From: Heligmosomoides polygyrus polygyrus
Lineage: Eukaryota > Nematoda > Chromadorea > Rhabditida > Heligmosomidae
Direction: 5' to 3'
NCBI GenBank assembly: GCA_947396885.1
Contig: OX377206.1
Span: 7,392,658-7,456,657 of the forward strand
Length of the DNA stretch: 64,000 nucleotides
Shown here piece by piece: positions 43,790 to 54,429 of the stretch. Position numbers and translations under genes: made by a program. The notes beneath the pieces are model-generated. The model searched no databases. It was given only the letters and a program-made list of their open reading frames with translations, and was not told the origin of the DNA. Each line of letters starts with the position of its first letter. Positions within the stretch are counted from its first letter, which is position 1.

Positions 43790-44100
43790 ACACTTGAAAT
43801 CAAACGGTGCACAAACGTTTTTTTTACGTGGGTTGATAGGCTCCAACCATGCCCGAATTGGCAAAAACTGGTGCCGAAACCTATACAATTCCTGCTTTTG
43901 GGAACAAAATCTTGCGGAGACTTCTTTGGGCGAAAAGAGTTCCTCTTCTCTACGTAAGATGCAGTGTGAGATTTCGTTGACCGTACAGAATTATGTGCTG
44001 CATTAAGAGGTCGAGTTCATTTCTTCGACACTCTAGTTTCCAGCCCTACATAAGTCAGCATTCCAATTGGCGGCAGAGAGAATGTGATTCTGGAGAAAAC
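43790..44100 (-). pseudogene. Older LINE fragment, second array copy
   Basis: Repeats block A of 36894-37200 (GGTTGATAGGCTCCAACC, AACTGGTGCCGAAACCTATAC). It has no LINE inserted at 43790, so it preserves the empty site for the 35511-36887 insertion. Confidence 0.6.
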
Positions 44101-45309
44101 CTGTGGAACGCCCCCAATTCTATAGTCTTGCACTGGAGCGTATGTCTACTTTTAGGGTGGTGCTGCTGTCCGTGGCCAGATAAAGAGGAACGACCAAACG
44201 AGGAAGCTCACCGTGGAGAAGTTGGAAGCCCCAATTGATAACTCGTGGGAGGTGGGAAAAGTTGAAACACGACAATTGTGCGTTCGGTTTGTTTCATTCC
44301 TAGGGAAAGTATGTACCACAGTTGACAACGGAAGCTTTAGTGCGACCGCTTTCTCATAGGCAGCGGTAGGCGTGAAATTTCTAACTTTAATTTTTCGTTA
44401 AATTTCCGCTGAATCGCCAAACTCTGTTAAAAAATACGGGTATCTGCTTACAATTCCTTCAACCACAAAATCAGTGAAAGCGTTTCATATTCCACCGTAC
44501 GTTGACTGGGCTACGGGCCGCCAAGCTTCTGGATGAGTGCTTCGCCGCCGAAACCCCGAAAATAGAGCACGTCGGGCACGACAGTTTTTAGAATTTCACT
44601 CCCTCATGCGAGGAGAATATACCTACATCGCTTATTGTATCGGATAGGGTAATTTTCTCAAAGCCAGTTACTAGAGGCTTGTCCACACCATCGCTTTTAT
44701 GCGATTTCTACTCCGAAGTGTCTGATCTGCAAAAAATCGATAAAGTGGATAGACGTTGTTCGGTCGCTAAGGGTTCGGTCTTAACGTGAGCGATTTTCAG
44801 CAGCGTTCACTGTCTTTATTTTTCACAGAACATTCTCATCAAATGTTGCTTTGTAGAAAGGGGACAGCGATCAGGAAGTGCCCGATTCTACAACGTGCGC
44901 AAAGCGTGTGGTCGTCGCTACAACGGGCGCAATTCATGTTCCTGATTCAACAACGGGCGTCAAATCTGCGACGGAGCATCACCTATCGCAAGTGAGCCCT
45001 TTTACTTCTAACTGCATGAGAAATGAGATTGGAGGCATTGTAAATCCGTGAAGCATGAGTTGGTCCCGCCGCAATTTGTGAGAAATCAGCGATCATTCCT
45101 ACATCGTCGAAGTTGTGAGATGCGACGCCAGAAAAGTGTAGCAAATTCTGCCGACAGGATGTTGTACAGAAATGTTTGCCCTATAACTCTGTGAAATAGT
45201 TCACCTTTAATGTTGGTGTTACAGTGAAAGAAACGACAAAAGTGCCCACTCCCTACCCACTAGGATATGGAGATCCTTGATCTGCTATTACTAGCACTGT
45301 TTGAGCCGC

Positions 45310-45668
45310 TTATGGGACCTGTTCATACTTCCCGCCGAGGGCGACTCGTCGTAAAAGAGAAATATTCAAATGCAGAACATACAAATCGATTAAAAACGGG
45401 CGATCGTCGCCGAAATCTGTTCATACTCGAGCGCTGGCGCTGTCGCTCCTGTCCCTCCCGCCGCTTTTGCCGCCTTTCATATTTCGCGCCGGCGGGGGAA
45501 CGACGGGAGCGACTGGGGCGACGGACGGAGTGTGGAATACGTAATTACACCGTAGCGCACTAATGTTCGAAGGGAACGATTCTTATTTTGCCATTCTTCA
45601 GATCAAGGTAGGGCATGCTATTATACTTCTTTTTATCGCAAAGTATGAAAAGTATGAACAGACCCTTA
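45310..45668. mobile_element. GC-rich MITE with nested head, TTA duplication
   Basis: 45313-45665, ends TGGGACCTGTTCATACTT and AAGTATGAACAGACCC, TTA on both sides. A second head (CTGTTCATACTCGAGCGC) begins near 45418, indicating a nested relative. Interior rich in CGCTCCTGTCCCTCCCGCCGC. Confidence 0.7.
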
Positions 45669-45984
45669 CCAACCGGCATTCTGAGCAAGCTTTCTCGTTC
45701 GAATAGCGGTTGAGGGGAATGGAGAGTCAGTCTCTCTTGGGATTAATTGCTACCCACAATATGTACCATACGTAATATCATTTTACTATTTTGTTTTAAT
45801 GGGGCGCGTGGTGGCGCAGTTGGAGATGACGCCGGCTGTCGCACTAATTACCAACTTGTTCCATGAAGACGTCATACCCAACTCGATAACACAAAACGAG
45901 GATACCTCATAAGTTCTGTTGTCTAGGATCTATCCAATAAATTCAATCCTGATAATTAGAAACAACTCGGATCAATTAATACAC

Positions 45985-46300
45985 ACTTGAAATCAGCCGG
46001 TGCACAAAGGTTCTTTACTTGGGTTGGTAGGCTCCAACCAAGCGTGAATTGTTAAAAACTGAACCTACACAGTTCCTGCTTTTGGTAGGAAAAGCTTGCG
46101 GAAACTTCCTTGGGCGAGAAGTGTTCCTCTTCTCTACGTAATGATGCAGTGTGAGATTGCATTGACCGTACAGAATTATGTGCTGCACTAGAAGGTCGAA
46201 TTTCTTTCTTCGACACTTTAAAGTTTCCAGCCCTACATAAGTCAGCATTCCAATTGGCGGCAGAGGGAATGTGGTTCTGGAGAAAACCTGTAGAACGCAC
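45985..46300 (-). pseudogene. Older LINE fragment, third array copy
   Basis: Reads LETLKCRRKKFDLLVQHIIL, YGQCNLTLHHYVEKRN and TKSRNCVGS on the minus strand, the C-terminal third of a CR1-type reverse transcriptase. Same block A as at 36894 and 43790, also without the later LINE insertion. Confidence 0.65.
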
Positions 46301-46319
46301 CTAATTCCTGGTTCCTGCC

Positions 46320-46540
46320 TCATGTTTCCCGCCCATTCCAACATGCCTTTCGTCACTTCGGCTTCGGTGATTTGGAACCGTACTGTCTGGGAAAGATACA
46401 TAACACACTGACTTGTCCACTGGCTGACCAGGTCACTGTATAGATCAAACGCCCATCCAAATTGCCTACCCGACGTCTGCTGGAAGTAGAATGCGTGGCG
46501 CTTTCGAAAAAACCGTCTTTTATCCTTCTACCTTCTATAG
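46320..46540 (+). mobile_element. SINE fragment
   Basis: Body blocks of the 38525-38820 SINE (TTCCCGCCCATTCCAACATGCC, ACTGGCTGACC, GGAAGTAGAATGCGTGGCGC, TTTTATCCTTCTACC) without the tRNA-like head. Terminates the array. Confidence 0.65.
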
Positions 46541-46587
46541 TCTTAATGAGCGACCCGACGACCTGTTCTACTTTTCATGGGGGTCGA

Positions 46588-46737
46588 GCGTTCTACCCCT
46601 CGTCCCCCTGGCCCGCCCACCCGCCCACCCCAACCCCCTGGGCGTGCTCGAGAGTCCAGTGGCTGCCTTAGGAGATAGTGGAGACGCAGACATTTGCCAC
46701 ACCTCTGTTTAAAGGGCGGGGGGTAGAACGCCACTCC
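46588..46737. mobile_element. Small TIR element related to 7712-10391
   Basis: Arms GCGTTCTACCCC(T)xGTCCCCCTGGCCCGCC and GGCGGGGGGTAGAACGCC. The interior CCCACCCCAACCCCCTGGGC and GTGGCTGCCTTAGGAG matches 10250-10300. Short, non-coding. Confidence 0.5.
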
Positions 46738-46939
46738 GCCACTTTTCATTCCGGGTGATCCTTCACTAGCGTGGTCACTGTGATTACAACTGTTAGTTGA
46801 AACTAGTGTTCATTGATTCGACAGGAAGCCTTCTAAAGACGACTATGTGTCAAAAGCCTCTGTTCTTAGCGAGGAATTAAGCAATATTTTCAGCCTTACT
46901 AGCACGAGTATCTTCTTTAAGAATAACTGTTTCGTTTAG

Positions 46940-47005
46940 GCTCTCATCTGCGACAGCGATTCTACTGATGGAAGCGATATTGTGGTCACGCTGAATACTT
47001 CAACG
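46940..47005 (+). CDS. 66-base exon of the split gene (exon E)
   Basis: Acceptor CTGTTTCGTTTAG and donor ACG/GTATGA (weaker) bound 22 codons, reading ALICDSDSTDGSDIVV then TLNTST. The other two frames contain stops. Phase 0 in and out, compatible with exons C/D before and 51943 after. A LINE 3' end begins six bases past the exon, so the donor context has been altered by the insertion. Confidence 0.55.
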
Positions 47006-47010
47006 GTATG

Positions 47011-47656
47011 ACATAATATTTATTACGTCGTATAAGACAGACGCAAGAAACTCAACTAGAACCGAACAACTAACAACTAACAGCTTATCTTAAGCAAGCA
47101 GTACCAATTAGATATTGCATAATGCCTCCAAGCAAAGTGAAATCTAGGTTAAGTGATGATTATATGCGCAAACCTTTTGAATGAGGGAAGAGAGCAGGGA
47201 GGAGCAGCAGTCTTAGTAAGCTTTAAATAGGCTAATCCTGCCCTAACAGAGAACGAATTCCGTCTGACTGATGTTCTAGGTCTTGAAAATGAGAGTTTAG
47301 TTCCACCACCTCTGGTTCGAGAAGGCAACAATTCAAAAAATTGGGAAGAATCAATGGAGACTAATTTGTGGAGTAGTTTAAACACCATGCAGAGATCAGC
47401 AACCCTTCGCCTACTTTCTAGAGAAGGTAGGCAAAGATATGCATTGCGGATCTTCGCACGAGGTATACGAGAATACAAAAACCCTCCTAATCTAATCAAT
47501 ATTTTTCTCGTAAAATTGTTTTGAACTTTTTCAAGGAGGGCTACATGCTTTGTTTTATGTGGCGAGAAAACCGAGTTGCCGCACTCCAGAATTGGTCTGA
47601 CATATGTTTTGTACGCCGTTAGCAGTACATTCTTATTTCTAGTAGTTGACGCCTTA
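47011..47656 (-). pseudogene. CR1-like LINE 3' end (copy A)
   Basis: Minus-strand frame with PRAKIRNAYLCLPSLESRRRV, ADLCMVFKLLHKLV and FSVRAGLAYLKLTK; ends TTATACGACGTAATAAAT. 5'-truncated where copy B's 3' end begins, so the two lie head to tail. Confidence 0.75.
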
Positions 47657-48720
47657 AATATGTATGTATGTATTTATTACGTCGCATAAGACGAACGTTA
47701 AACAAAAGCAAAAGACCAACAGTAAACGTAGTAGTAGCGATGACAACAACATATTGCGAGTAGTAATTCAAACGAGCGACAAAGTACAGCACAGGAACAA
47801 CTACAAGATAGTGCTTTCCCTGAATTCGGCTCATACATTCGCACCACTAACCTGTAAGTAGCTTGCCAGCTGCGAAATCCTTGAAAGCAGACAACCGGGT
47901 GAAATGGGGAGTATTCCTCATCAGTGCTTTATACGATGACCCCGCTCTAGTGGCAAAAGTGCTAGCCATGACACCTGATCGTGCCCTTGCTACTACTAAT
48001 TTGTAAACCTCTCCTCTGGTGTTAGAGCGTCTAAGAGAGAAGAACTGTTCTACATCTACCTTTGCCAAACCATTGAGTATCTTGTAAACCATAGATACAT
48101 CAATTAGCTTCCTTCTAGATTCAAGGGACGGCAGCTTGAGATGGATGTTGCGAGTCCTAGCACTAGGAATACTGTGATAGGTCAATCCACAGCTACGTAT
48201 ATATGTCTTTCTCGTGAAATTATTTTGACACCTTTCAATGGCGACTACAAATTTCCTTTTGCTGGGATTAAATACTGTCGCACCAGTCTCCAAAATTGGT
48301 CTGATGTAAATCTTATATGCCTTCAACAATACTTTTGTACTAGTAGTCGAAAGGGCCTTAAACAATTGAAATGTACGTAGGTATGCCTTATTTTGTATGT
48401 TTTGAATGTGGTTTGAGTGTGATAGTTACGAGTAATAACTTTCCTGAAGATATTTTTATAATGATTTGCGAAGTCTAACTTGTTATTATAAAGAAACCCA
48501 AGATCCTTCACTTCCGATACTGTTGCAATAGGGGAGTTCTGAATACAGTATGCACTGGAGTGTTCAGAGCATCCAACCCTAAGATAAAAGGTTTTAGCGT
48601 GGGACAGGGGGAGTTACCATTCATCAGCCTAACGGGCGAGTATGTGTTTAGAATTCCTAGAATTCCCACAAAGGACTTGAACCAAATAACTGCGGAATTC
48701 CGCTTCTCAATTTTAAAAGA
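47657..48720 (-). pseudogene. CR1-like LINE 3' end (copy B)
   Basis: Minus-strand frames: MKDLGFLYNNKLDFANHY (48511-48458), then LLKAYKIYIRPILETGATVF and NPSKRKFVVAIERCQNNFTR (48320-48200), LKLPSLESRRKLIDVSMVYK, and AGSSYKALMRNTP. Same 3' end (TTATGCGACGTAATAAATA with an ATAC repeat). Several frameshifts; polymerase motifs lost. Confidence 0.78.
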
Positions 48721-49494
48721 CATCTTGCTTTAAATGAACGTAGCAGCTAAGTGGTGCGAAGGAAGGTGATGGATCGATTTTGTCATAAAATATTGAATCT
48801 CATGCCATACATATGTATGTGACAGCTTTAATAGAGATACATATGTACAATATTCTCGATAAATTTGGCACTTTTTTGAACAGAAATCAAAGTCAACATC
48901 TTCCAAATCATCATCCAACCAAGAAACGAACTTCTTACAATTTTCTCCAAGGATTCTCCAGGATTGTTAGAATGATTTTTGTGTTCAAGGAAAATTTAGT
49001 GGGACTTTCTTTGATTTTGATATTTTTGTCTTCGTCCAAGACGTCACGATTATTATTCGATGCATAGCAACATTTCTGGGCGCAAATAGCCTCGGGGGGG
49101 GGGGGGGGGGGGCTGGGATAGCATCGTAGGACAGCTCTGCGCAACGTTTTTTGTTCTGGAAAACTGGAATTTTTGCAGCACTGGTGTGTTCTATCTCTAC
49201 GGTGAAGTGAGGTAGACCATTTCCGATGCAGTTAGACATAGATGTGCTTTCTTACCAAGAAAGATAACCAATGAGTATGTATGCTGACTCCTCACCCTCT
49301 CGAGTCTACTTGTGTCAATTTCTGATTTGCATGGTGTTTCACACCTGTAAACGTTCCAACAAAAACATTTCTAAAGAACAATCATACTCTCAGCTTGATG
49401 CTTCGCGTAACTGACATTTGCACAATCAATCAAATAAACGATAAATAAACGGCTAATCGAGTGCATGGCTCGATGTCTTCTCTTATTGCACTGA
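48721..49494. other. Intron DNA with a long G-run
   Basis: About 19 consecutive G at 49095-49113. A 48813-49067 frame has no known domain. Confidence 0.35.
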
Positions 49495-49847
49495 GGGCCT
49501 GTTCATACTTCGCGACAGCAGCGACAAGAGCGACGAGAGCGCAGTGCGCGAAAGTATGAACAGGCAACAGCAGCGACTGGAGCGACAACGCCGGCGCTCG
49601 AGTGTGAACACTTTTTGGCGGCGCGCGATCGATTTGCATGTTTTGCACGGGCGACGGAAACGACGAGAGCGCTGCGGAAGTATGAACAGGCGATTGGAGC
49701 AATTAGAGCGACAAGAGCGACTGAAGCGACAGTCCGGCGTCAGAGTGTAAACACTTTTCGGCGGCGCGCGCTCGGTTTTAATCGATATGCATGTTTTGCA
49801 CGGGTGACGAGTCGCTCTTTTCGCGAAGTATGAACATGTCCTAAATG
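49495..49847. mobile_element. GC-rich MITE with internal tandem duplication
   Basis: Outer ends GGGCCTGTTCATACTTCGCG and CGCGAAGTATGAACATGTCC. Four GTTCATACTT-type heads (49500, 49553, 49678, 49830). A unit of about 130 bp (GGCGGCGCGCGxTCG, TGCATGTTTTGCACGGG) appears twice. A small complete fold-back (49498-49565) sits at the left edge. Confidence 0.65.
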
Positions 49848-50313
49848 ACTGCTGCCTGGTTGCGCTGTAAAACGGATTCTAACTTATTGTTTTCTCGAAA
49901 AATAAAAATTTTATAAATCTATTACACTACTTCGGGCATCTGTACTAAAAAAAATTTCAGAGAAAGTTATGCCAAATTTTTTCAAACGAGAAAATTATTG
50001 TGACTTTTTTGGGTGAGGCTGTAATTTAGTATGGGAAGCGCTCGTTTTGATTTGGAAGAGGAGTTCTGTTTGATTTGATAAGCACTAGGCTTGTTTAGAA
50101 GAATGTCCAATTTGGCGTGCAAATGGTGTGTTTAAATCGGCAGACCACGCAAGTTTTTGGGAACTGCCAATATCGATCGTCTAATCGATAGATTGAATAA
50201 GGCCGCCTCACTCAACGATGGAATTGTATAAATGCAGCGATAGAACCTCCTGTTTCTTGCAATCAGAGCCTAGGATAGTGCTGTGCCCAATCAGCTTACA
50301 ATGTGTTGTTCAG
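49848..50313. other. Intron DNA, no feature recognised
   Basis: AT-rich, no repeats or coding signals beyond the candidate exon that follows. Confidence 0.3.
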
Positions 50314-50388
50314 AAACCACGTGATGAAATTTTTGGAGAGACTGGCACCACGTACAGCCCTAGCGAGTGTGCTGCTCCAATTGTGAGC
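50314..50388 (+). CDS. Tentative 75-base exon of the split gene (exon F)
   Basis: Acceptor TGTGTTGTTCAG and donor GTGAGT at 50389 (an alternative donor six bases earlier). Phase 0 frame reads KPRDEIFGETGTTYSPSEC then AAPIVS. It would fit between exons E and G without a frame change, but the frame also stays open without it, and the acceptor tract is weak. Confidence 0.35.
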
Positions 50389-50879
50389 GTGAGTGTCGCA
50401 TGTTCAAGTGAAGAAACATGGCTCTATAGAGTGCACTGAACATCTGATGTGTGTTAAGGGCAGCGTTGCACCTCGCAATGCGGGACGTGTATCGAGTTCA
50501 AAGTTCTACAGAACGTCGTCTGCTTATCCGGGAACGATGGAGGTAACATGCACATATGAGTAACGGGTGCAAAACGTCCAAACTGGGATGCCAAGGTTCC
50601 AAGCTTGCACCATAAGAACTTTCGTGGCGGGACCACCCCTCGATGGTCTCGCCACGACTGCCCTGCTCAATTGAATTCGTTTGCATCCTATTTATGTGAT
50701 GAAAATTCGGATTCGAATACGTTTGAAATGTGACTTTTCAAATAGCTCATTCGGATATCTAAAATCCTAATGAATAGCCGTTGAAAGATGTAGGGAGTCA
50801 CACTAAGGGAGAACATAATGACACTGCAGCTTGTAATAATGCCGTGTATGCTCGCCGGTTGCCTCTTTGTGTTTTAACA

Positions 50880-51450
50880 CGGATAATTTTCGAAATGGCA
50901 ATCCATATGTGTTTTTGGCACAGTGCGAAAGGGGATGGATAGGGTTTGTCAAGCGATTGCACGGATTCACAAGTCGTGTCACATACGTTGTGAACAGAGC
51001 ATTCTGATTCAGTGGGCGTGTCATGACATAGCATAGCGAGCGTACGGACTCAGAAGACGTGTCACAGGTGTCGTGAGACGTACATAAAGTGAGGTGTAAT
51101 TGACTAAATGAACGGACAGGCTAAAGGACCACGAAAACCTGAATTTGGAAATAGATGCGTTTCAAAACAGCATTCGTGCGATTAAAAAGTGTAACGTGTA
51201 GCCCATCTCCATATGGTGACAGACAGACGCACTGACAGAAATATATACCTACACACTGACGCGTTCCCGTTTATTATATAGGATTGTGGACAACTTCTGT
51301 GACAGGTGTCCTGATTCCATATGCTCATTGCACGGCGTCTGTAGAACGTCGCCTAAATAGGATCGTCTGTTGCACAACGTTTGTGACACGTCTTTGCTGG
51401 TAAAATTCAAATGCTGCTTGTAAAACGTCTTCTGAATCGCTTATTGCACA
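50880..51450. repeat. Fragment related to the giant palindrome
   Basis: GAAAGGGGATGGATAGG, CGGACTCAGAAGACGTGTCACAG and the inverse-oriented TTCTGTGACAGGTGTCCTG match the minisatellite of 20775-24710. A small derivative of the same family with an inner CCCGTTTATTATATAGGAT. Confidence 0.5.
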
Positions 51451-51654
51451 CATCCCTCCGTACCTAATTCTGCTTCCTCACTCATACCCCATCACTATGC
51501 AGCAGATATCGACGCCGAAAGCTGGAAATTCGATCAGAATCGCCTATTGTCTATCCCAGAGGTGCAACTGGCCGTGATGCGCCATAAAGTTTCACGTGTC
51601 TTGTGGTCCACACACGAACCCTCTCCTTTGTATGGGAGTGTTCTGTGTGCCCGC

Positions 51655-51735
51655 AAGATGATGTAATAATAAGCTCCCATATCGATCGCGGTACGCGATG
51701 CATCGATATGCGCGTCATCATTACATCGCGTTGCG
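51655..51735. mobile_element. Palindromic MITE
   Basis: GATGATGTAATAATAAGCTCCCATATCGATCGCG against CATCGATATGCGCGTCATCATTACATC. Core similar to 30614-30668. No clear duplication. Confidence 0.6.
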
Positions 51736-51942
51736 CGTCGCGTGCACTCTAAACGCTTCCTGTTACTCACTGAATTCGTGACGCACGGCTCAACGTAATC
51801 TAAAGCAGCCTCAAACAGTACACGATCTCTAAATCTAGCTGAACCATTGATTTCTCAGTTATTGAGTTGAAGTGGTGTCAGCATTGATCCGAAGACGTAG
51901 CAGTGCCAGCACGATGGTTTGAAAACGTGGTGTCGTTTCCAG

Positions 51943-52111
51943 AACATTTTGTGCAGTGATGCTGTTGTAGACGTTATACTCAGACGGTCAAACGTGAGAA
52001 GTCGCACTGATTGCAGAATGAGGCAACCAACAATAGTGCTCTTTTTAGATCCCGCCTCAGTGCCGCAACAACGCGGTGTCGTCAACCTTCACTTCATTCT
52101 ATCGCGGAACT
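51943..52111 (+). CDS. 169-base exon of the split gene (exon G)
   Basis: Acceptor GTCGTTTCCAG (ending 51942) and strong donor ACT/GTAAGT. Phase 0 in, one base out. It is open for 56 codons: NILCSDAVVDVILRRSN, then RQPTIVLFLDPASVPQQRG and VVNLHFILSRN. The single leftover T joins AC of 53901 to give tyrosine. An alternative acceptor at 52016 (CTGATTGCAG) would shorten it. The FT-type fold-back element starts 28 bases downstream of the donor. Confidence 0.55.
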
Positions 52112-52131
52112 GTAAGTGAATTCATAGAATG

Positions 52132-52909
52132 GTACTTTCAGCACTATTGCACTTTACGGACTCAAGAGTACGAGGAGAGGTCGAAAAAAAATTTCGCCCA
52201 AAATTCGCCCACGGGGTTATTTGGGGTGCTGATCACGAATCTGATATCCTTTTTTGAGATTTCGGCCGATTACGGTGGGCTACGGTAGGTACCGGTGACT
52301 AAGGCTGTCGAGGTCATAATCACCGATTTCGCCCAAACTTCGCCTATGGAGATTATTTAGTGCGCTGATCACGATTATATCAACCGTTTTTCGTTTTACG
52401 CTGGAGTACGGTAGGTTACGATAGGTACGGGTGACTAAGGCTGCCAAGGTCATAATCACCGACTTCGCCCTCGCCTAGGGGGTTAATTGGATTGCTGATC
52501 ACGAATATGGCATCCGTGTTTCGTTTTACGCTGGAGTACGGTAGGTTACGGTAGTGCCTTCGGGGGAGGCGCCGGGTGTTATTTGCACCCGACTCCATGT
52601 TCCTCAGCGCATTTTCCTCCCAACCAAGCGTCTCCAGCGTAAAACGAAAAACGGCTGTTATATTCGTGATCAGCGCATTAAATAACCCCATAGGCGAAGT
52701 TTGGGCGAGCTAATAATCGTTGATTATGACCTCGGCAGCTCTAGTCGGTACGTACCGTAACCTACCGTAATCGGCCGAAATTTCGAAAATGGATGCCAGA
52801 TTCGTGATCAGCACCCCAAATAACCCCCCTGGGCGAAGCTTGGGCGAAATTTTTTTTCGACCTCTCCTCGACTTCTGGAGTCCGTAAAGTGCAATAGTGC
52901 CGTATTTTC
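52132..52909. mobile_element. Fold-back DNA transposon, copy 2 (8-bp duplication)
   Basis: 52140-52901, ends (A)GCACTATTGCACTTTACGGACTC and the inverse. Flanks GTACTTTC (52132-52139) and GTATTTTC (52902-52909) match at 7 of 8 bases. Left arm carries units with TTTCGCCCAAACTTCGCCTA and CTGATCACGA, the right arm their inverse. A GGAGGCGCCGGGTGTTATTTGCACC segment near the centre resembles the SINE head. Same family as 4230-5070. Confidence 0.82.
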
Positions 52910-53129
52910 TAACAAATGAGGGGAACCGTGATTCTACAGAGGCTATTCATTAAAAGGTAGGATCGAAATGTATAACGCTGTGCTCAGGAATCGGTGCTTG
53001 CTGATTGTGTGCCGAAGCATGGAGGTCAGGAAGAGGAAGGTGTTGGCTTGCGTCATCCACATCATCAGGTTCGGAGAATTAGTGATCCTTCGAGGTAGAA
53101 CCTTTAAGTTCTTACGGTTTGCTGTTCAG

Positions 53130-53261
53130 ATGAAGGCGCATAATGGTGATCTTCCGCAATCTGGAGGAGATGATGCAGAGCGTGAGAAGATCGACGACGA
53201 AATATCGCAGGAGACCAGCACCGAGCACGTCCTCAGTGCCAAGAAGCACTCCATGGAGTAG
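53130..53261 (+). CDS. Possible terminal exon
   Basis: Acceptor TTTGCTGTTCAG, then ATGAAGGCGCATAATGG, in frame to TAG at 53259-53261. The 43 residues are hydrophilic and acidic (GGDDAEREKIDDEISQ, SAKKHSME end), like a natural C-terminus. It needs phase 0, whereas exon G ends in phase 1, so a missing exon would be required to link them. The frame extends upstream to 52968. Low confidence. Confidence 0.3.
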   Translation: MKAHNGDLPQSGGDDAEREKIDDEISQETSTEHVLSAKKHSME

Positions 53262-53734
53262 TATTGAATCGAGCATGTGTCAAACGCTTCGGTGTTCAGT
53301 TCCTGTGCTATGTTAGAGTTTGGGCACAATCCGACGTCGAGTTTAATAATGTTCTAGGTGCCGACTGTAGTATGTGTCTTGCCTACTACATTTGTGTGCT
53401 GCCTTTTTTTTTTTTGCCGTTCGCTCTGATCCTCCAGAGTGCTTTGTTCGATTTTTGTGAGTGAATATTCCTTTTGCTAGCAAGTGAGCAGCACAATGCT
53501 GTTGTTTCTGGCGTCGGATTCTTGTCTGTGAAAGAATTGCATAAAGAATTTTTGCGAGTTTTCTTTCTGTGCGTGTGATTTGCGTAAATTCGCGTTCAGT
53601 ACCTTTTGCTTTATTTGTTATTACTTTGTATCGTTTTATTTGCATGCCAGCTTTATTTTATTCTTTTTGGAGACAGCTGCTCTAAATGCATCGACTAAGG
53701 GCAGCAAAATGTCGTGTAGGTGCGAAACACACTG

Positions 53735-53830
53735 CCCTTGACCGGCCCACCTATCTTTCGATGACTTGGCCCGCGTGACAGCTTCTATGATTTTCGACGA
53801 GGCTCAGAAGTTCGGAATCTTTTATTTATG
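53735..53830 (-). pseudogene. RTE fragment
   Basis: Minus strand reads as the RSKI/IRWAGHVMRF region (here SSKDRWAGQ) of RTE with frameshifts. Short remnant. Confidence 0.55.
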
Positions 53831-53900
53831 TTTTAGATTTGAAGAGATGCATTTAGGCACTAACATCCCTGTTACGAACGATTGACAGACAACTATACAG

Positions 53901-53926
53901 ACATAATGTCTGCAGCCATAGCTGAG
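53901..53926 (+). CDS. Small exon, internal (H) or a new first exon
   Basis: Acceptor CAACTATACAG and strong donor GAG/GTAAGT bound 26 bases. As an internal exon it takes the one base left by exon G and reads Y-IMSAAIAE. As a first exon, ATG at 53906 lies five bases after a trans-splice-like acceptor and gives MSAAIAE. The stop at 53261 upstream favours the second reading if that exon is real. Confidence 0.4.
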
Positions 53927-54429
53927 GTAAGTATTTCAAAAGAATTCGCGTTCCAAATTAAAGATTATCAGCCTGAAAACGAAAAACGCCTACTTCAGTG
54001 TGAATATGAAATAAAAAATATCAACTAATTGACCACCGTAACTGATTTTTCTGGGTGATCACTACATTAGGAGCAAACTCCCTACACGGGATGGGAGAGG
54101 GGGCAAAGAGGGGGTGGAGCAGAAGCGGTGATAAATGTGGATCATCTGTCAAATGAAACACGAACTGCACACGCCTTCAAGCTGGTGTTCCCACCGCTGA
54201 CGGGGAGGGGAACACAGTATTGGGTAACAGAAGGCACTCCGGGATGTGCCCCACATCTAACTAGGGAAGGGTTTCGACTCCCACGGAAGTTCAAGTTGGG
54301 ACCAGGATCGCTAGAAAGAGCTCGAAATACTGATTAGGAATATGGGAGTCGAAATTGCAAAACGAAACTCCTGAGCGAGTTATGGCCTTCCGAAATCGGG
54401 GGGCTTCACCACAGGCTGGCTGTGCCACA
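53927..54429. other. No feature recognised
   Basis: Frame 54128-54337 has no known domain. Probably intron. Confidence 0.3.

Larger units (their letters stand above)
33955..46310. repeat. Macro-repeat array, unit about 2.0-2.2 kb
   Basis: The same blocks recur in the same cyclic order. C starts TTAACGTxAxCxATTTTCAGCAGCG (33951, 39512, 44780). D is CCCGATTCTACAACG to GGCGCCGCCACAACA (34050, 42885, 44880). E is ACCAAGGTTACG to TTCTAGGAGTGAC (34970, 43260). F is GGGGCGCGTGGTAGCG, tRNA-like (35282, 43567, 45800). A is CTTGAAATCAAACGGTGCAC (36891, 43790, 45988). B is GACGACCAAACGAGGAAGCTCACC (38890, 44190). Period is about 2.0 kb from D to D (42885 to 44880) and 2.2 kb from A to A. The unit at 38890-43190 is longer and has a second long copy at 55440-61625. 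Later insertions fragment the array. Confidence 0.7.

Noticed and set aside
52968..53129. Upstream extension of the 53130 frame as one 97-codon gene
   Set aside because: The N-terminal part is basic and low in coding character; a splice acceptor at 53129 better explains the change in composition.
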